Assembly: GCA_944989445.1 (NCBI GenBank)
Contig: CALYLW010000127.1
Span: forward strand, 104,535-168,534
From: Ampullaceana balthica
Taxonomy: Eukaryota; Mollusca; Gastropoda; Lymnaeidae
Direction: 5' to 3'
Length of the DNA: 64,000 bases
Part shown: piece after piece, positions 1-13,650 of the stretch
Position numbering within the stretch: position 1 is the stretch's first letter
Layout of the letters: each line of letters opens with the position of its first letter
Translations under genes and position numbers: made by a program
The notes under the pieces: model-generated
Database searches by the model: none
What the model was told of the DNA's origin: nothing
Seen by the model: the letters and a program-made list of their open reading frames with translations, nothing else

Positions 1-530
1 CAAAAAGTGCTAATTTGAAAAAAAATTGCCAGAAACCTTCGCTGAAAACAGGTTCACAAATTTTCATGGCGAACGGATAATTAAAATAAAATTTCAAAAA
101 GCTTACATCAGAAATAAACGACATTAAGGGCCCCCGGGCCCTAATATTGAAAGTTAAAATAAATTGCCATTGTTCTCAACAACTTCACAAGGTCAGTTGA
201 ATAAAATAATATGTATAAGGTTACATCAGACAATAATGACATTAAGGGCCCCCGCACCCAAACGGTGCATAATGTAAAGTTCAAAACACATGTAAACTGA
301 AATCTTGGTCATAAGGGGTATGTGAGTTAATATCTCCCAAGATCGTGTAAAATCAGATGGGAAACAACGTCTTGCAGTTTAAAAAAAATAAAGATTTTGG
401 GTCCCCGGTTTCGAAATATCGGATATTAGGAGTTCAATGCCTTATCGAATTTTGATATTGGGCGTCAAGTATTTATGTACAATTTAGTACAAAGTTTCGT
501 CAAGATCAATCCATTTACCAAGTTTTCAGA
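1..530. repeat. Dispersed repeat with ATTAAGGGCCCCCG motifs, copy 1
   Basis: The motif CGACATTAAGGGCCCCCG and its surroundings occur twice here (about 117 and 236). The block CAGAAACCTTCGC...GCGAACGGATAA recurs at 13230-13640, so this is an interspersed repeat cut by the window start. Its class is not recognised. Confidence 0.6.
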
Positions 531-629
531 ATTTAATGATGTTTATACATCTCATGTAAAGAAAAATATTTTTGGGATCCTGGCCAACAATTAGTGGTAA
601 TTAAAAAAGATAGCCATAAATCCTTCATG

Positions 630-806
630 CAGGGTCGGCCTAAGGGAGTTGGAGGCCCTAGGCGAAGTGAATTTGGTGGCCCTAAATGTATTAGACAAAT
701 AAAAAAATAAATATGGAAAGATTCTTGTGTGAGGCCCCAGCTAATGATGAGAGTAATCGGAGGCCCTAAGCGGCTGCCTAGTTTGCCTATGCCCAAAGCC
801 GGCCCA
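630..806. mobile_element. Short hAT-like MITE
   Basis: It starts CAGGGTCGGCCTAAGG and ends AAGCCGGCCCAG, giving imperfect inverted ends of the type found in non-autonomous hAT elements. There is no coding capacity. Confidence 0.5.
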
Positions 807-1009
807 GCTTCGCGGGTTTGTAGTCAAGAACTTCCATAAGTTTCATGGCGATGGAATGAATAAAATAATATGTATACAGTAACCCCTCGCTACTTCGCTG
901 TTCGATTATCATGGAATCGCTACTTTGCGGGTTTTTCAATATATTAATATCGCGTATTGTAATGGTTCTTTAATTTTTTTCCATACGTATGTACATATTG
1001 TAAAGGTTT

Positions 1010-1013
<4 letters not shown>

Positions 1014-1091
<78 letters not shown>
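1014..1091. repeat. (CT)n microsatellite
   Basis: A nearly pure CT dinucleotide run of about 75 bp. The open frames over it are artefacts. Confidence 0.95.
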
Positions 1092-1092
<1 letters not shown>

Positions 1093-1829
1093 GCTCTCTA
1101 CTTGCTTAAATTATTTTTTAAATTATATTTTAATAATTATTTATTTGTTTAATTTGTAATTTCTTTTTAGAAATCAATTTTTGTACATATTTATGTATGT
1201 ATTTTACATGTATTATTGCCACAGTAACTAACTTGTTGCATGTGCGTGCTTTCTTAATTCTCTAGTGTTACAGGTGTATTTATGTACAGTACTGAACTGT
1301 ACAACCTAACTAGTGTTACATTCTTTCTATTATTAATAATATAGTAAAGGGTGTGTTATAAATATTACAGGGATGGTTTTAAAAAGCCTATAAACAATTA
1401 AATAAGGTAAAAATAATTGTTTTGTCCTACTTCGCGGATTTTCGAATATCACGGGTGGTCTCGGTCCCCATTTACCGTGATATTCGAGGGAATACTGTAT
1501 AGCATAAATAAGAAAAACAACAACATTAGTATCACCAGGCCCAATTGGTGAGAAACGTTAAGTTCAATTCCAGATTTCAAATCTTGATCTGGGTGGAGCT
1601 TTGTGTCTATGTTTGTCATGATCATGTAAAAATCAACAGGGGAATTTTTTCTGTAGCTCATAAAATTAATGTAAAATAAAATAGTTTTGAATTGTTCTCC
1701 AACGAAGCAAAAAAGACTTAATAAATTTTGAAAAATAATTGATAACAGAAGTTAGTCATACTTGTGCTTTATTTAACAAAAGGTTATTCAACAGCGTGTT
1801 TACAAAATAATTACAATAACATGCACTAT

Positions 1830-3091
1830 TTAATCGGAAAAGTAGGCGTTCCAGTTGAATCTGAATTCTCTCTCACTGACAAATCCGTCTCCTGTAGATA
1901 TGTATTAATTTATTAATAGCTTTTCCTTCATTTTGTTTTTCAGATGTGGGATAAATATTAAAATTTATTATTTTTTTTGTAAATTAATCGTATGATACGA
2001 AGAATATTTGATTATAACCAGACTAATTTATCTGTTAATTTCATGCATAAGATTACAATTTAAAAAAAACAGGTACCGATTATTTTAAGTTCATAAAATG
2101 TACAAAATATACCTAAAGACACTCTTTATTTACAATGTTAAAAATTAGAAGACACATTATAAACTGCCCAGGTTCAGAAAGATGCTGCAAAACATATCTT
2201 CAGAGACTAAACTAATAAACAAAAACTATTATAATTTATAAGTTGACGTACCGTTCTCATCCCAGAGTCTAAAGATGTGTGGGAAGTCCTGTGAGTTGAG
2301 GACCTCATCAGCTACTCTGTCCAACTCAAGGAAGAAAAGTGGAGCGTTTTGTGGGTTGGGGAATCCCTCTTGTCTCCAGCTGCTGTCGAACTCTTGTTTG
2401 CTCACCTGGCCGTCACCTTTATAGTTAACCGAAATGTATTCAAATATACATAATTCATTATTAAAACAGTGTATTTTGTTGTTTTCAAAAATTAAATTCA
2501 CTGCATTAAAATTTAAAATTGCATTACGTTGTCTGACTTACCGTCATCATCAAAGTGAAGCCAGAATCTGTTCAACTCAGCATTTGTCAGTTGGTTGTCG
2601 TTGCCGGCATATTGGTTGAATATTCTGTCAAAGTTGGCGCCACCACCTCCAGGCTGAGCGACAACGCTAAAAAATTTGATTGTATTTAAGAATAAATATT
2701 AATAAATTTACAAGAGTGCAATATATATTAAATACATGGCGTAAATTGACTTAAAGTATATTTTGCCTGTTTTCATTTTGAAATTAGATGTAATGAAATA
2801 AACATGCGATGAGAAAAAGACAATGAAATTTAAATTGTGCGTTAAACTTATCGGACGACTAGTAAGTTTTAAGGGAAATGAATTGTAATTTAATTCCCCT
2901 TTAGTTATTTTACATTATTTTTCAAAATATAAATAAATAAATAAACAAATAAATAAAATAAATAAATAATGTAAATAATTTTTTTTTAAATGAATTAAAT
3001 AAAAATGTTCATGTCATTGACATCAAATATTTAAAATAATTAGATTTTACCAGGCAAAAAGGGCGAAAGCAACAACAGCGATGTTCATCAT
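1830..3091 (-). CDS. Gene A: secreted two-EF-hand calcium-binding protein (4 exons)
   Basis: Exons on the minus strand are 3091-3051, 2666-2542, 2416-2252 and 1891-1830 (41, 125, 165 and 62 nt), all with GT/AG introns, giving 130 residues. Residues 1-17 form a hydrophobic signal peptide ending VVA, so the mature chain should start at Gln18. EF-hand loop 1 is DDDGDGQVSKQE (53-64) and loop 2 is DENGDGFVSERE (108-119); both have canonical ligands at positions 1, 3, 5 and 12 and Gly at 6. The 43-residue stretch between the loops contains ELDRVADEVLN and DFPHIF. The protein ends FRFNWNAYFSD. The mature chain has no cysteine. Two in-frame ATGs are adjacent; the first gives the 41-nt exon shared by all paralogues. 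A TATATAAA-like box lies at 3153-3160 and an AATAAA signal (minus strand) at 1778-1783. Calcium binding and secretion are inferred from motifs; the biological role is unknown. Confidence 0.9.
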
Positions 3092-3149
3092 GATTATGAC
3101 TGGATCTGATCAGTAGGTGACTGTTCAGGTGAATTTACGTTATTTACTT

Positions 3150-3160
3150 AAGTTTATATA
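3150..3160 (-). promoter_or_regulatory. TATA-like box of gene A
   Basis: The minus strand reads TATATAAACT about 60 bp upstream of the gene A ATG. A TATA-like motif sits at a similar distance in all five intact paralogues, which supports a real core promoter. The transcription start is not determined. Confidence 0.5.
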
Positions 3161-4255
3161 TTCACACATGGCAAAAATATGGGGCTAGGTTTGAACTAAT
3201 TAGAAAAGTATTTTTAAATGTCCGAGGGGACAAAGAAACAAAAAACAACAACAAAACAAAACAAAAAAACAACAACAACCACAACAAGAACAACAGATAG
3301 TATGCTTTTATTGGTAGAAAAATGTGGCCTCATTTCAATCTAAAGTTTTTACCCGATACGTTTTATAGCTATCTTGAACCGTATGGCACGTGGATAATTG
3401 CGACGCTTGTTAAGTGATAAGAGAAATTTTCAAAACATTTGCCTCAAAATATAAACAGTGAAAATCGAGTTTCAGAAAAGTTTTTTTATATTTATTATTA
3501 AAATTTTCAAATTCATTTTTTTACCATACAAAAAATCATTGTCATTTTCTTTTAAAGGAATGATATGTGATTTTTTTTACAAATTATTATTTTAAACAAT
3601 GTAACCCGAAATTAGTTTATTTTAAATGAAAGAAATTTTGTACAGATGTTTTTTCGTACATATATTTAAAATTTTTCTTAATGGTTTACTGTAAATTAAA
3701 AGAGATAAGCTAAGAAGATTTTCAAATTGAAATATTTCAATTTCTCTTTTTAAATCAATAAAATATAAAACTATTTTAAGAAAAAAATTGCCTCTGTCTA
3801 GCTGAAAATTAAAAAAGAAAAGTAAGCGATTTCCAAGCCTTAAAAACACTGACGCTTATGTTTGACCAAAACAGGGTTGCACCTATTTGCACTGATCAAG
3901 TGACGTCTTTTCCAAGACACAATGACCTTTCGAATGCACCATACACTGTTTAAGGCTAGAGGTTTCTCGGTACTTAATATTCCCTTTTCGACTTTTGTTA
4001 ATTTTCATACATTTACATGTTTAAGTTTTCATTTCTGGACACCATGAACAATTTTTTTTACAAATGAAAATTCCTTTAAAAACAGTACAGGCTACAGGTT
4101 TACGTTATGAGATTGGCGTAAAATGTGACAATACTTCCATGTTGAATAGTTGTAGGTTACTGGGTGCATACGTTTTTCTCAGAATGCTTTATTTGGACAC
4201 AACAAAACTAGGTTTTCGTAAAAAAAACGAACAAAGTGGTTTATTTATATATATA

Positions 4256-4291
<36 letters not shown>

Positions 4292-6842
4292 CGCGAGACA
4301 TTCCAAGCGTAAAAGCATTAGAGATTTAATCAAGTTACTCCACATCTATCACACGTTTTATCGAACGATGATTGGTTTTATATTTACCCGGGTATTTTTT
4401 ATTTATCCATCAGCCAGCCATGACCTTTGAAAATTTGTATTGTCTACAGTACATAGTCATTTGTGGTTGTGACGTCAACAAAAGTTAAGCGCATATGTTT
4501 TGTACGTATGGAAGAACAGGAAAGGAAATGTTCAAGGGCGTAGTTAAATCCAAATCTCAGTGCCTCCACAAAAACAATTTTTCTTCAACACCAAGTGTGC
4601 TTGCTTCAAACTTTCATTTTTACTTTGCTCACTTAAATGCACTTAAAACGCTGATGTAGTCCAAATTTTTTGCGACTTAATTACTCTTGGAGTGAAAATT
4701 TGCAATAACCAGGATACAAGTTTTCGTCCCCTCCCCCCCCCCAACATAATTCAAATACGTTTAGTTTCAGACAACACCATTGCTTATTATAAACTTGGAT
4801 TGTAATTAAAGTTGTGAATTAAATAATTGTTGGTCATGAGTGGATGAATAGTTTATGATTGGTGTGTGTTCGAGAGATCAGTAAATAAAGAGGTGAATAA
4901 ATGCTCGGAGAATACGAGGCACGAGTAATCATAATTTTTTATCAAAAACTATTTTAAAAATCTGTTACGTGTTAGTCATCCATGTTGAAAACGGGTTGTC
5001 TTTCAACAATGGAGGCTCATCTTGTGGTGTTAAAAGTTATCTCTGAAAGTCAGCTGCAAAGAAGTCAAAGTACATTAAGGGGAAAACTTGTCATGGATGA
5101 TAGAAGCTGGCGAACCAGACTAAAACCTGGAGCACTAACCAAAGAGAGAAAAGTCATAGTTCGTGTAGGAAAGAATTTGTCTGCCATGAAAGTCTTCTTC
5201 ACATTCAACCCAAACCACGTGTTTCTTTTCCTGCGGTAGAGCTTTCCTAGCAGAAACAGGACTGACTGGCCACTAAGATTGTATGTTATCTATGTCATAG
5301 TCAAACGCTAGGCACAGATACAAGATTAATCAAGGACAAAGCGATCGCTTTTCTCAACTCTGATCTCTAGTGTCTCCCGTAGTGACAGGGAAACTAACCG
5401 TATGTTTGTTGGTTGTTAAGTGTAAAGGTCTTAAAAGATTAAATCTACTTTGAAGAGTTTAAATTTCTCTTTTGTCTAACAATTCGTTTGTTTAGCTGCT
5501 TAAATTGTACTGCTAAGCATTGGTCTTATAAAAACTATTCTTTCTGATAAAATGTTGCTTTGGCACAATTATTTATTTGAATTTCTTCCAAATTTTATAT
5601 ACTCAAAACTATAACTCAATGAAACGAATCATGTTTAACGCCACATTATACACGAAAAAATATCTTGCTTTGTAATTTAAGTTATATGTTTTAGTTCTTC
5701 CCCTCCCCAGAGGCGTAAATGGGTTTTTTGGCGCCCATGGCTAATTTAGTTTGGGCGCACTTTATTTAAATCAAATTTTAAAAATTAGAGATTTAGTGGC
5801 ACCCTTTTGAACTGGCACAGGCCGGTGCCCCTTGGCAGCTGCCCTCAATGACAAGGCACTGTTACGCCCACTGCCACTCCCCCCATTATTTATGTGTGCA
5901 CCGATGTCTAATTAAGTTGAGAGTTTGTGCCCCACTCACTTTTCAATGATAATGACACACTTTTTTAGCTGCCAAGGAGCTGAAGTTGTTTTCATTACAA
6001 ACCCAACCACCCTCATACACACACATTTGAGGTTACTTAAGTGTCCCCTGCGAACATCAAAAGGAAACGAAATTGAGGGGGACGTTGGGTTTTCACAAAA
6101 CATTTACCGTTAGCTTTTTAAGCTTTTGCCATCCACATCCCCTGTTTAACAACCGATAAACTTTACTTTCTTATAATGCTGTGTATCAGAAATGCACATG
6201 GTTTGAATTTTCTAGAAATAATAAAAATGTATTTAAAAAAGAGAAAAAAAAGAAATAATTTTACGAGAATAGATTTCTTGGGCTTAGATATTTGCATATT
6301 TACAGCTATAAAAAGCCTAAATAATTTATTTTTCTGTTACGGAATTTTATCCCAATAAGTTAAAGTTAAACTTGTTTCTTTGTTTTTTCAGGTTTTTTTC
6401 TTATTTTAGTTTTGTTTCGAAAAATTTTGTTCTCATATTTATATATTAATATCTTTTCTTTGGCAATGAAATGAATTTTAAATTTTTTTTCCTAGTTGCA
6501 TGATAAATATTTTACCTTTACTTAAAATTTTACCGGTACTTTTTCTGAAATAGAACACTAAGTGCTATATAGGAAAAAATTGCTTATTTGAAATTTAACG
6601 TAAATTCTCAAACAAGACATAAAAATTGTTATCCAACACAAACGTGGGAATTTTAAGGCTGCATTAAAATAAGTGTTGGGATTATTTGAAAAAAAAACTG
6701 GGTTAGTTGTAATTTTGCAATAAACATGTACCAAAGTCTAGTACAGTTATCTTACTACGTTAAGGTCAAAAGAGTGCGAACTTTTTTTCAATTGTAATAT
6801 TGATCTTTAAAATTTGTGACTGCATTGGTGGACTGACATGCC
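3161..6842. other. Intergenic region between divergent genes A and B
   Basis: No convincing gene. It holds an A-rich AAAAC/CAA tract (3237-3297), a (TA)n tract (about 4250-4287) and a short MITE (5708-5873). Open frames such as 4982-5239 match no family I recognise and lack paralogue support. Genes A and B are head to head here, so any shared regulatory elements would lie in this 3.8 kb, but I see no clear motif. Confidence 0.5.
5708..5873. mobile_element. Short hAT-like MITE
   Basis: The ends are CAGAGGCGTAAATGGG and GTTACGCCCACTG, which are inverted copies of each other. No coding content. Confidence 0.5.
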
Positions 6843-6850
6843 TATATATA
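6843..6850 (+). promoter_or_regulatory. TATA-like box of gene B
   Basis: TATATATA lies 54-61 bp before the ATG of gene B, in the same relative position as in the paralogues. Confidence 0.5.
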
Positions 6851-6903
6851 GTCAAGTATTTTATGACTGCGTTACTGTTGGCCTACTTGCCCAAGAAATC
6901 ATC

Positions 6904-8898
<1,995 letters not shown>

Positions 8899-8959
8899 TT
8901 GGTATAGCCACGTTCTTGAAAATTTATTTTTTTGAACAATAATTTTGAAATTCATAATA

Positions 8960-10120
8960 AAAAAATAATTCATCTTTTTAACTATCGTTATTTCTTTAAT
9001 ATCTCTTAGTTTCTAGTCTATCTTTTGTTGTATCAATTAATGCGATGATTATATAGTTAGCTTTAAAAATATAATCACGAGCTACTTTAAAAATTCATTT
9101 TAAAAATAAATAATGATTTTGTATATTTTATTAGTAAAGTAAAATTACACAAAGAAATTGCGAATATCAACAAAGTCGACGTGTAATTTATTTTTGAAAT
9201 GTTTAAGCTTGAAATCATAGATTTAACAAATAACAAATTTCTGTAGCATATTTATAGCTACAGGATTTAATCTTAAAGGAGTATATATGAACTACTCAGA
9301 TTATTCAGCCTAAAATCGTCGTTTTGTATTCCCCCCCAAAATGTACAGTGAGTGAGCCAAGGTAGGTGATGGGAAATTATTTATGATGACATCTAGTGCA
9401 CCAATTTTAATTTTTTTTGGTCCCATAACCTCGTGGTCGTAGGGGGTTCTAAAGTTTCCATTAGAACTTTCTCGGGGCTTGGTAGACCGTGGCGGCACCC
9501 ATCTTCTCTCCAGGTCAGTTGAGGACTTTTTAGCAATTGTTGCTTTAACGTGGGCTAGATCCCACGCCTCTCAGCTTGTGAGGCGAGTGCACTATTGACT
9601 TTGCTATCGCCAACAATAACTCATTTATATTTATTTGTAAAACAAAAATTGTTATCAAAGGTTTGAAAAATAAACGTTAAATACAGAAGAAGGAATAATT
9701 TATAATATCGAAAATTATAATATTTTATAGATGTAAAAATTAATCTCAATCAATAATTACATCTTTTCCATTTTCAGAAATGTTAGAATACATTAGAGCT
9801 AACGCTATCTTCTGTTTTTAAAGTGAAAGTACTTTTCAATTATTTTTTTTTGTCATCTAGATAGCAATTTGAAGATTTTTATATAAAAAAAGTGCCTTTA
9901 AACTAAGTTGTGAAAACCTTGCGGATGATATAAATTTTGGAGTTTCACTTTTTGAATACATATTTCGTAATTTAAAGAAGGTAGGCTAGAGGTACCAAAA
10001 TTTTTAATAAAAAAATTATATGACTTATTATTATACCGTTACATAACATTTAGTTACATGTGGATATAAGAAATATTAAATGGATTAAAAATATCTTTTT
10101 TTAACTTCTGGACTGTAGAG
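8960..10120. other. Downstream region of gene B, no gene seen
   Basis: AT-rich non-coding sequence. A GC-richer patch at about 9410-9600 includes a short hairpin (CGCCTCTCAGCTTGTGAGGCG) and may be an old interspersed repeat, but I cannot classify it. Confidence 0.4.
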
Positions 10121-10547
10121 CAGGAGTTACAAAACTAAGGCCCGTGGACCAGATCCGGCCTGTAACGGTACTTGAGTGATGAATGTGCTTGACAGAAAAT
10201 ATGGCACACGAAACTAAATTTAGAATACTAGATCTTTACACTTGTGGGAGGCTCCAGCTATGTGCTAAACAATTTATTTTATTTAGATTTGTTTGTGCGC
10301 ACATGAGCGCATTAGGTCTGGAATAACTATATTTTTTTAAGGCGCCTTCTTTTGATAACTTTCTAGCAAATAAGTATGCTGTTTGTATTTTATTGTATTT
10401 TTTCCTATGTTTTATTGCCCTTTAACCAACGATTAACACCGAAGGCTAAACTTAACAAAGTTTTTCGTGTATAATGTTTATGCGGCCAACGCTCGTCATT
10501 TTGACAGCCGTCCGGCTCGCCGTTAGAAAAGAAGTTGGACATCCCTG
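10121..10547. mobile_element. hAT-like non-autonomous element
   Basis: It starts CAGGAGTTACAAAACTAAGG and ends AAGTTGGACATCCCTG, which are imperfect inverted ends. The flanking 8-mers CTGTAGAG and CTCTAGAA match at 6 of 8 positions, consistent with an old hAT target-site duplication. Confidence 0.6.
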
Positions 10548-10656
10548 CTCTAGAAGAACATAAAAAACACAGCCCTATGGGCGAATACATTAATACTAAA
10601 TGCGTCTCATTTAGATTAGTAAAACAAATTGACGAAAGTAATCATATTGGCGCCTT

Positions 10657-10932
10657 ATGAAACGGAACGGTGATGTAGTCTGTGAGGCAAATAGAAAAGA
10701 TGCTGCCAAGTCCAGACGAAATGCCAGGAAGTATCTTGCTCAAAACCCTCCTTATGGCACCCCAACCATCTCTTGTCCGATATATGGACGCACCCTTCGG
10801 GCGAAAATATGGCTAATAAGCCACCTTATGACACACGAGACTGTCAAACACGTGGCTAAAATGATGAGAATGGTCCTAAACGATCGCGACGGACTAAGAA
10901 CAACAATGGATGTGGTCATACCTTGCAGATGA
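10657..10932 (+). pseudogene. Probable non-LTR retrotransposon C-terminal relic
   Basis: A 91-residue open frame contains SCPIYGRTLRAKIWLISHLMTH. This resembles a degenerate C2H2 finger of the CPxCGRTFRARIGLISHxRTH type that I associate with C-termini of some mollusc non-LTR retrotransposon proteins. The second zinc-binding Cys is replaced by Tyr. No reverse transcriptase lies upstream. Family assignment is from memory and moderate at best. Confidence 0.45.
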
Positions 10933-11167
10933 TGTGACTCGACACAAATGGAATTTGAACAAATGACCTGGATTTTTAAAGACTTGTGTAACGATGGAAA
11001 TACAAATATGTGCTTTGAAATCATTGTAAGTTGTTTTCAAGGTATAAGAATTTCTGTTGTCATGTGTTCAGGGTCAGAGTCAACTGTATTCACCAGATGT
11101 ACACAACCCTAGTGAACAGATATAGTGATGAGGGACTGGATGGTGTAATATATGTAGTATGTGTGTC

Positions 11168-11169
<2 letters not shown>

Positions 11170-11203
<34 letters not shown>

Positions 11204-11204
11204 T

Positions 11205-11242
<38 letters not shown>

Positions 11243-11294
11243 GAGAGAGAGAGACAGAGAGAGAGAGAGAGGGAGAGAGAGTGATAGAGAGAGC

Positions 11295-11351
<57 letters not shown>
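11170..11351. repeat. (GA)n microsatellite
   Basis: About 180 bp of GA repeats with scattered GT, GC and GG interruptions. It is more degenerate than the tract in gene B intron 1. Confidence 0.95.
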
Positions 11352-11352
<1 letters not shown>

Positions 11353-11461
11353 GTGACATAGTCTCCTGTGTTACTGAGATACTATATGTCTTTTTTCGAT
11401 GGATTGTTGTACAATGTTAGTCATAAGTATTTTAATATGTTATTGATATAATATCAAGAAC

Positions 11462-12300
11462 TAGGTTGTGCTGTGGCGCCTGCGGCGCCCACTTATTTTA
11501 GGGTGCCTACGGTACCCACCTTCTTCAAAAGTCCAACTAACTTGTCCTTGTATGATAAATACGTAATATTAAACTTCCTTAAATGTAGACAAAGTATTTT
11601 ATAATAGGGGTTTTGGGGCGCCTACGACGCCCACTTTTTTTTGGTCAAATATTTCTGAAATGTACACAAAGTATAAACAATATAATTTGCAATGTCACGT
11701 CTGTAGTGTTTGTCCGTGACGCTACTAATTTTAGAAAGCAGCGCACCAAATTACTGCACCAATGCATCAAAAGGTGTGCAAATTGAAGTTGCGCTGTAAA
11801 AAAATATTATATGACGTCATTGTTTTAGCTCATATTTTAATTTTGGATAAGGGAACAATGTAAAAAGAGGATTTGATGACGGTTAATTATAAAATAAAAA
11901 AAAACAAAGGGGGCGCCGTAGGCGCCCTACAACCCCTATTATAAAATACTTTGTGTACATTTCAGAAAGTTTAATATTTCGTATTTATCAAACAAGGACA
12001 AGTTAGTTGGGCATTGAAAAGGTCGGCGCCGTAGGCAAACTGAAAAAAGTGCATTTTTTAAAAATAAATAGATTTCAGCTGAAAACTGCCGTGATTTTTA
12101 ACGGTGATACGCTAGTTTATATAATATTTTTTTTTACAGTGCTAATCACCACACGATTTTTAAACTAATTTTAGAAAGCAGCGCACCAAGTTACTGCACC
12201 AAAAAATAACTCTTTGAGTCAGTCAGCACTGTTTACAACACAAATGCTGACGTCAAAGGTTCGTGCGTTGTTTGTTTAATGTTAATCTGGAAACCAAAAT
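11462..12300. repeat. Foldback-type repeat with GGCGCCTACGGCGCCC motifs
   Basis: Arms at 11531-11632 and 11909-12014 are long inverted copies. Both contain AACTAACTTGTCCTTG and AAGTATTTTATAATAGGGG and end in GGCGCCTACGRCGCCC. A partial third copy of the GC-rich end lies at 11470-11530. GCAGCGCACCAA, followed by an ATTACTGCACC-like stretch, occurs at about 11738 and 12178. Related copies are at 34916-35375 and 56700-56885. No coding capacity. Confidence 0.7.
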
Positions 12301-12774
12301 GATTATGATATGATTTTTAAGTCTATATTTTCAATTTTTAAAAAGCAGAGTGATGTCCCTTAGCGTTAGGGCAAAGTGAGTCAGTCATACATAATTGAGG
12401 GTAAATATATATATATGATAATATTGTAGATTTTGATTTTAGGCATTTGACTTTCGAGTAATAAAGTAATATATATTTGTCATTAAAGATATACAACTTT
12501 GGTGATTTGTGGTGCAGGAATATCAGCTCAACACTGACAAAGCGGTGTGTAACGGACACGTGATCCATCCAGGTTGAGATAGTAGTAATAAATCCGTGCT
12601 ACAAGATTTTGAAACTTCCGATCTATTGTTTAAACATTTTCCTGTTTGATAATTACTATGTATCTTTTTAATTACAAAATTTTTTTATGTTTTTATTTAG
12701 AAATTTAAGTGTGAGAAAAAAAAGTAACTTGTCTAATCTATACAGACGCTCCTTCTATACATAAGATTATTGCG

Positions 12775-12992
12775 TTCACAGACCATGCCGGTCTGTTGGC
12801 AAGTGATGCAGCGTTCACAGGCCACGGCCATGATGGTTCCACGCATTACCCAGCCGCCTTTATTTCCCCCAGCTAGTGACCTATTCGAAGCTGGGTGGAC
12901 TCAGGAACGCCCTAGGCCTTGCCTTCACATGGATTCGAACACGTGACTATCGTTACACCAGCCGAGCGCGCATCCCACTCGACCACCGTGCT
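12775..12992 (-). mobile_element. tRNA-derived SINE
   Basis: Read on the minus strand, the head carries an A-box-like GTGGTCGAGTGGGATG (12971-12986) and a B box GTTCGAATCC (12931-12940) with tRNA-like spacing. A non-tRNA body follows, ending near the GGCAAGTGATGCAGC block. Part of that body recurs at about 33110-33155. Typical of RNA polymerase III-driven SINEs. Confidence 0.7.
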
Positions 12993-13139
12993 CCTGTTTA
13001 CTTATCCTATTGTTTATTAAAGCTGGTGCAAGTATCATATCAACTTCCAAAACATTAAGTCATATTTTAATGCCATAATACATATAGTATGTCTACTTTT
13101 ATATTATGACCACATACTTTCAGGTACAAACATATATAT

Positions 13140-13648
13140 ATAGACTAGCACACCGGTCGTGCGATGCAAAGATCTCAGTAAATTGAAAAAATGTAAAGAA
13201 GCCAATGAGTGGTATGTTTTAAAAATAATTATGCCAGAAACCTTCGCGGAAGTGTGCAAAAAAAGTCCAAGTTTCATAACAAACGGATAAATAAATAAAT
13301 AATTAAAAAGCTTACAAAAGAAGAAACGATATTAAGGGCCCTGGCCCCAAAAATAAGTGATATTTTAATTTTTTTTATTGCCACTGTACTCAATATTTCT
13401 CAATATAGTGTAAAATTGAATGGGGAATACAATTATAAACGTTCAGTAAAAAAGACATTTGGGGCCTCCAGCTGCAAGGGAATGGACATTAGGAGTTCAG
13501 TGCCCTATAGTAATTTAATATATCCTCTTAAGTTTTTATGTACTAAGTTTGGTCAAAATCCAGTTATATTCTCATTATCTAACGCTTAAACTAATTTTAA
13601 ATAGCTAATATAAGGAGGAAAAAAACGACATTAAGGGGCCCCCGGGAA
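13140..13648. repeat. Dispersed repeat with ATTAAGGGCCC motifs, copy 2
   Basis: It shares blocks with 1-530, including CAGAAACCTTCGC, AACGGATAA, ATTAAGGGCCC and GGAGTTCAGTGCC. It ends directly against the truncated exon 3 of relic C, so its insertion, or a deletion after it, probably removed the 5' part of that gene. Confidence 0.6.
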
Positions 13649-13650
13649 CA

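Noticed and set aside
2229..2501. Unspliced single-exon EF-hand reading frames (also 23449-23685, 36953-37225, 55533-55763)
   Set aside because: These frames run past the splice donor or acceptor into intron. The paralogue comparison shows they are exon 3 of four-exon genes.
4982..5239. 85-residue open frame upstream of gene B
   Set aside because: No recognisable domain, no splice or paralogue support, and an open frame of this length is expected by chance here.
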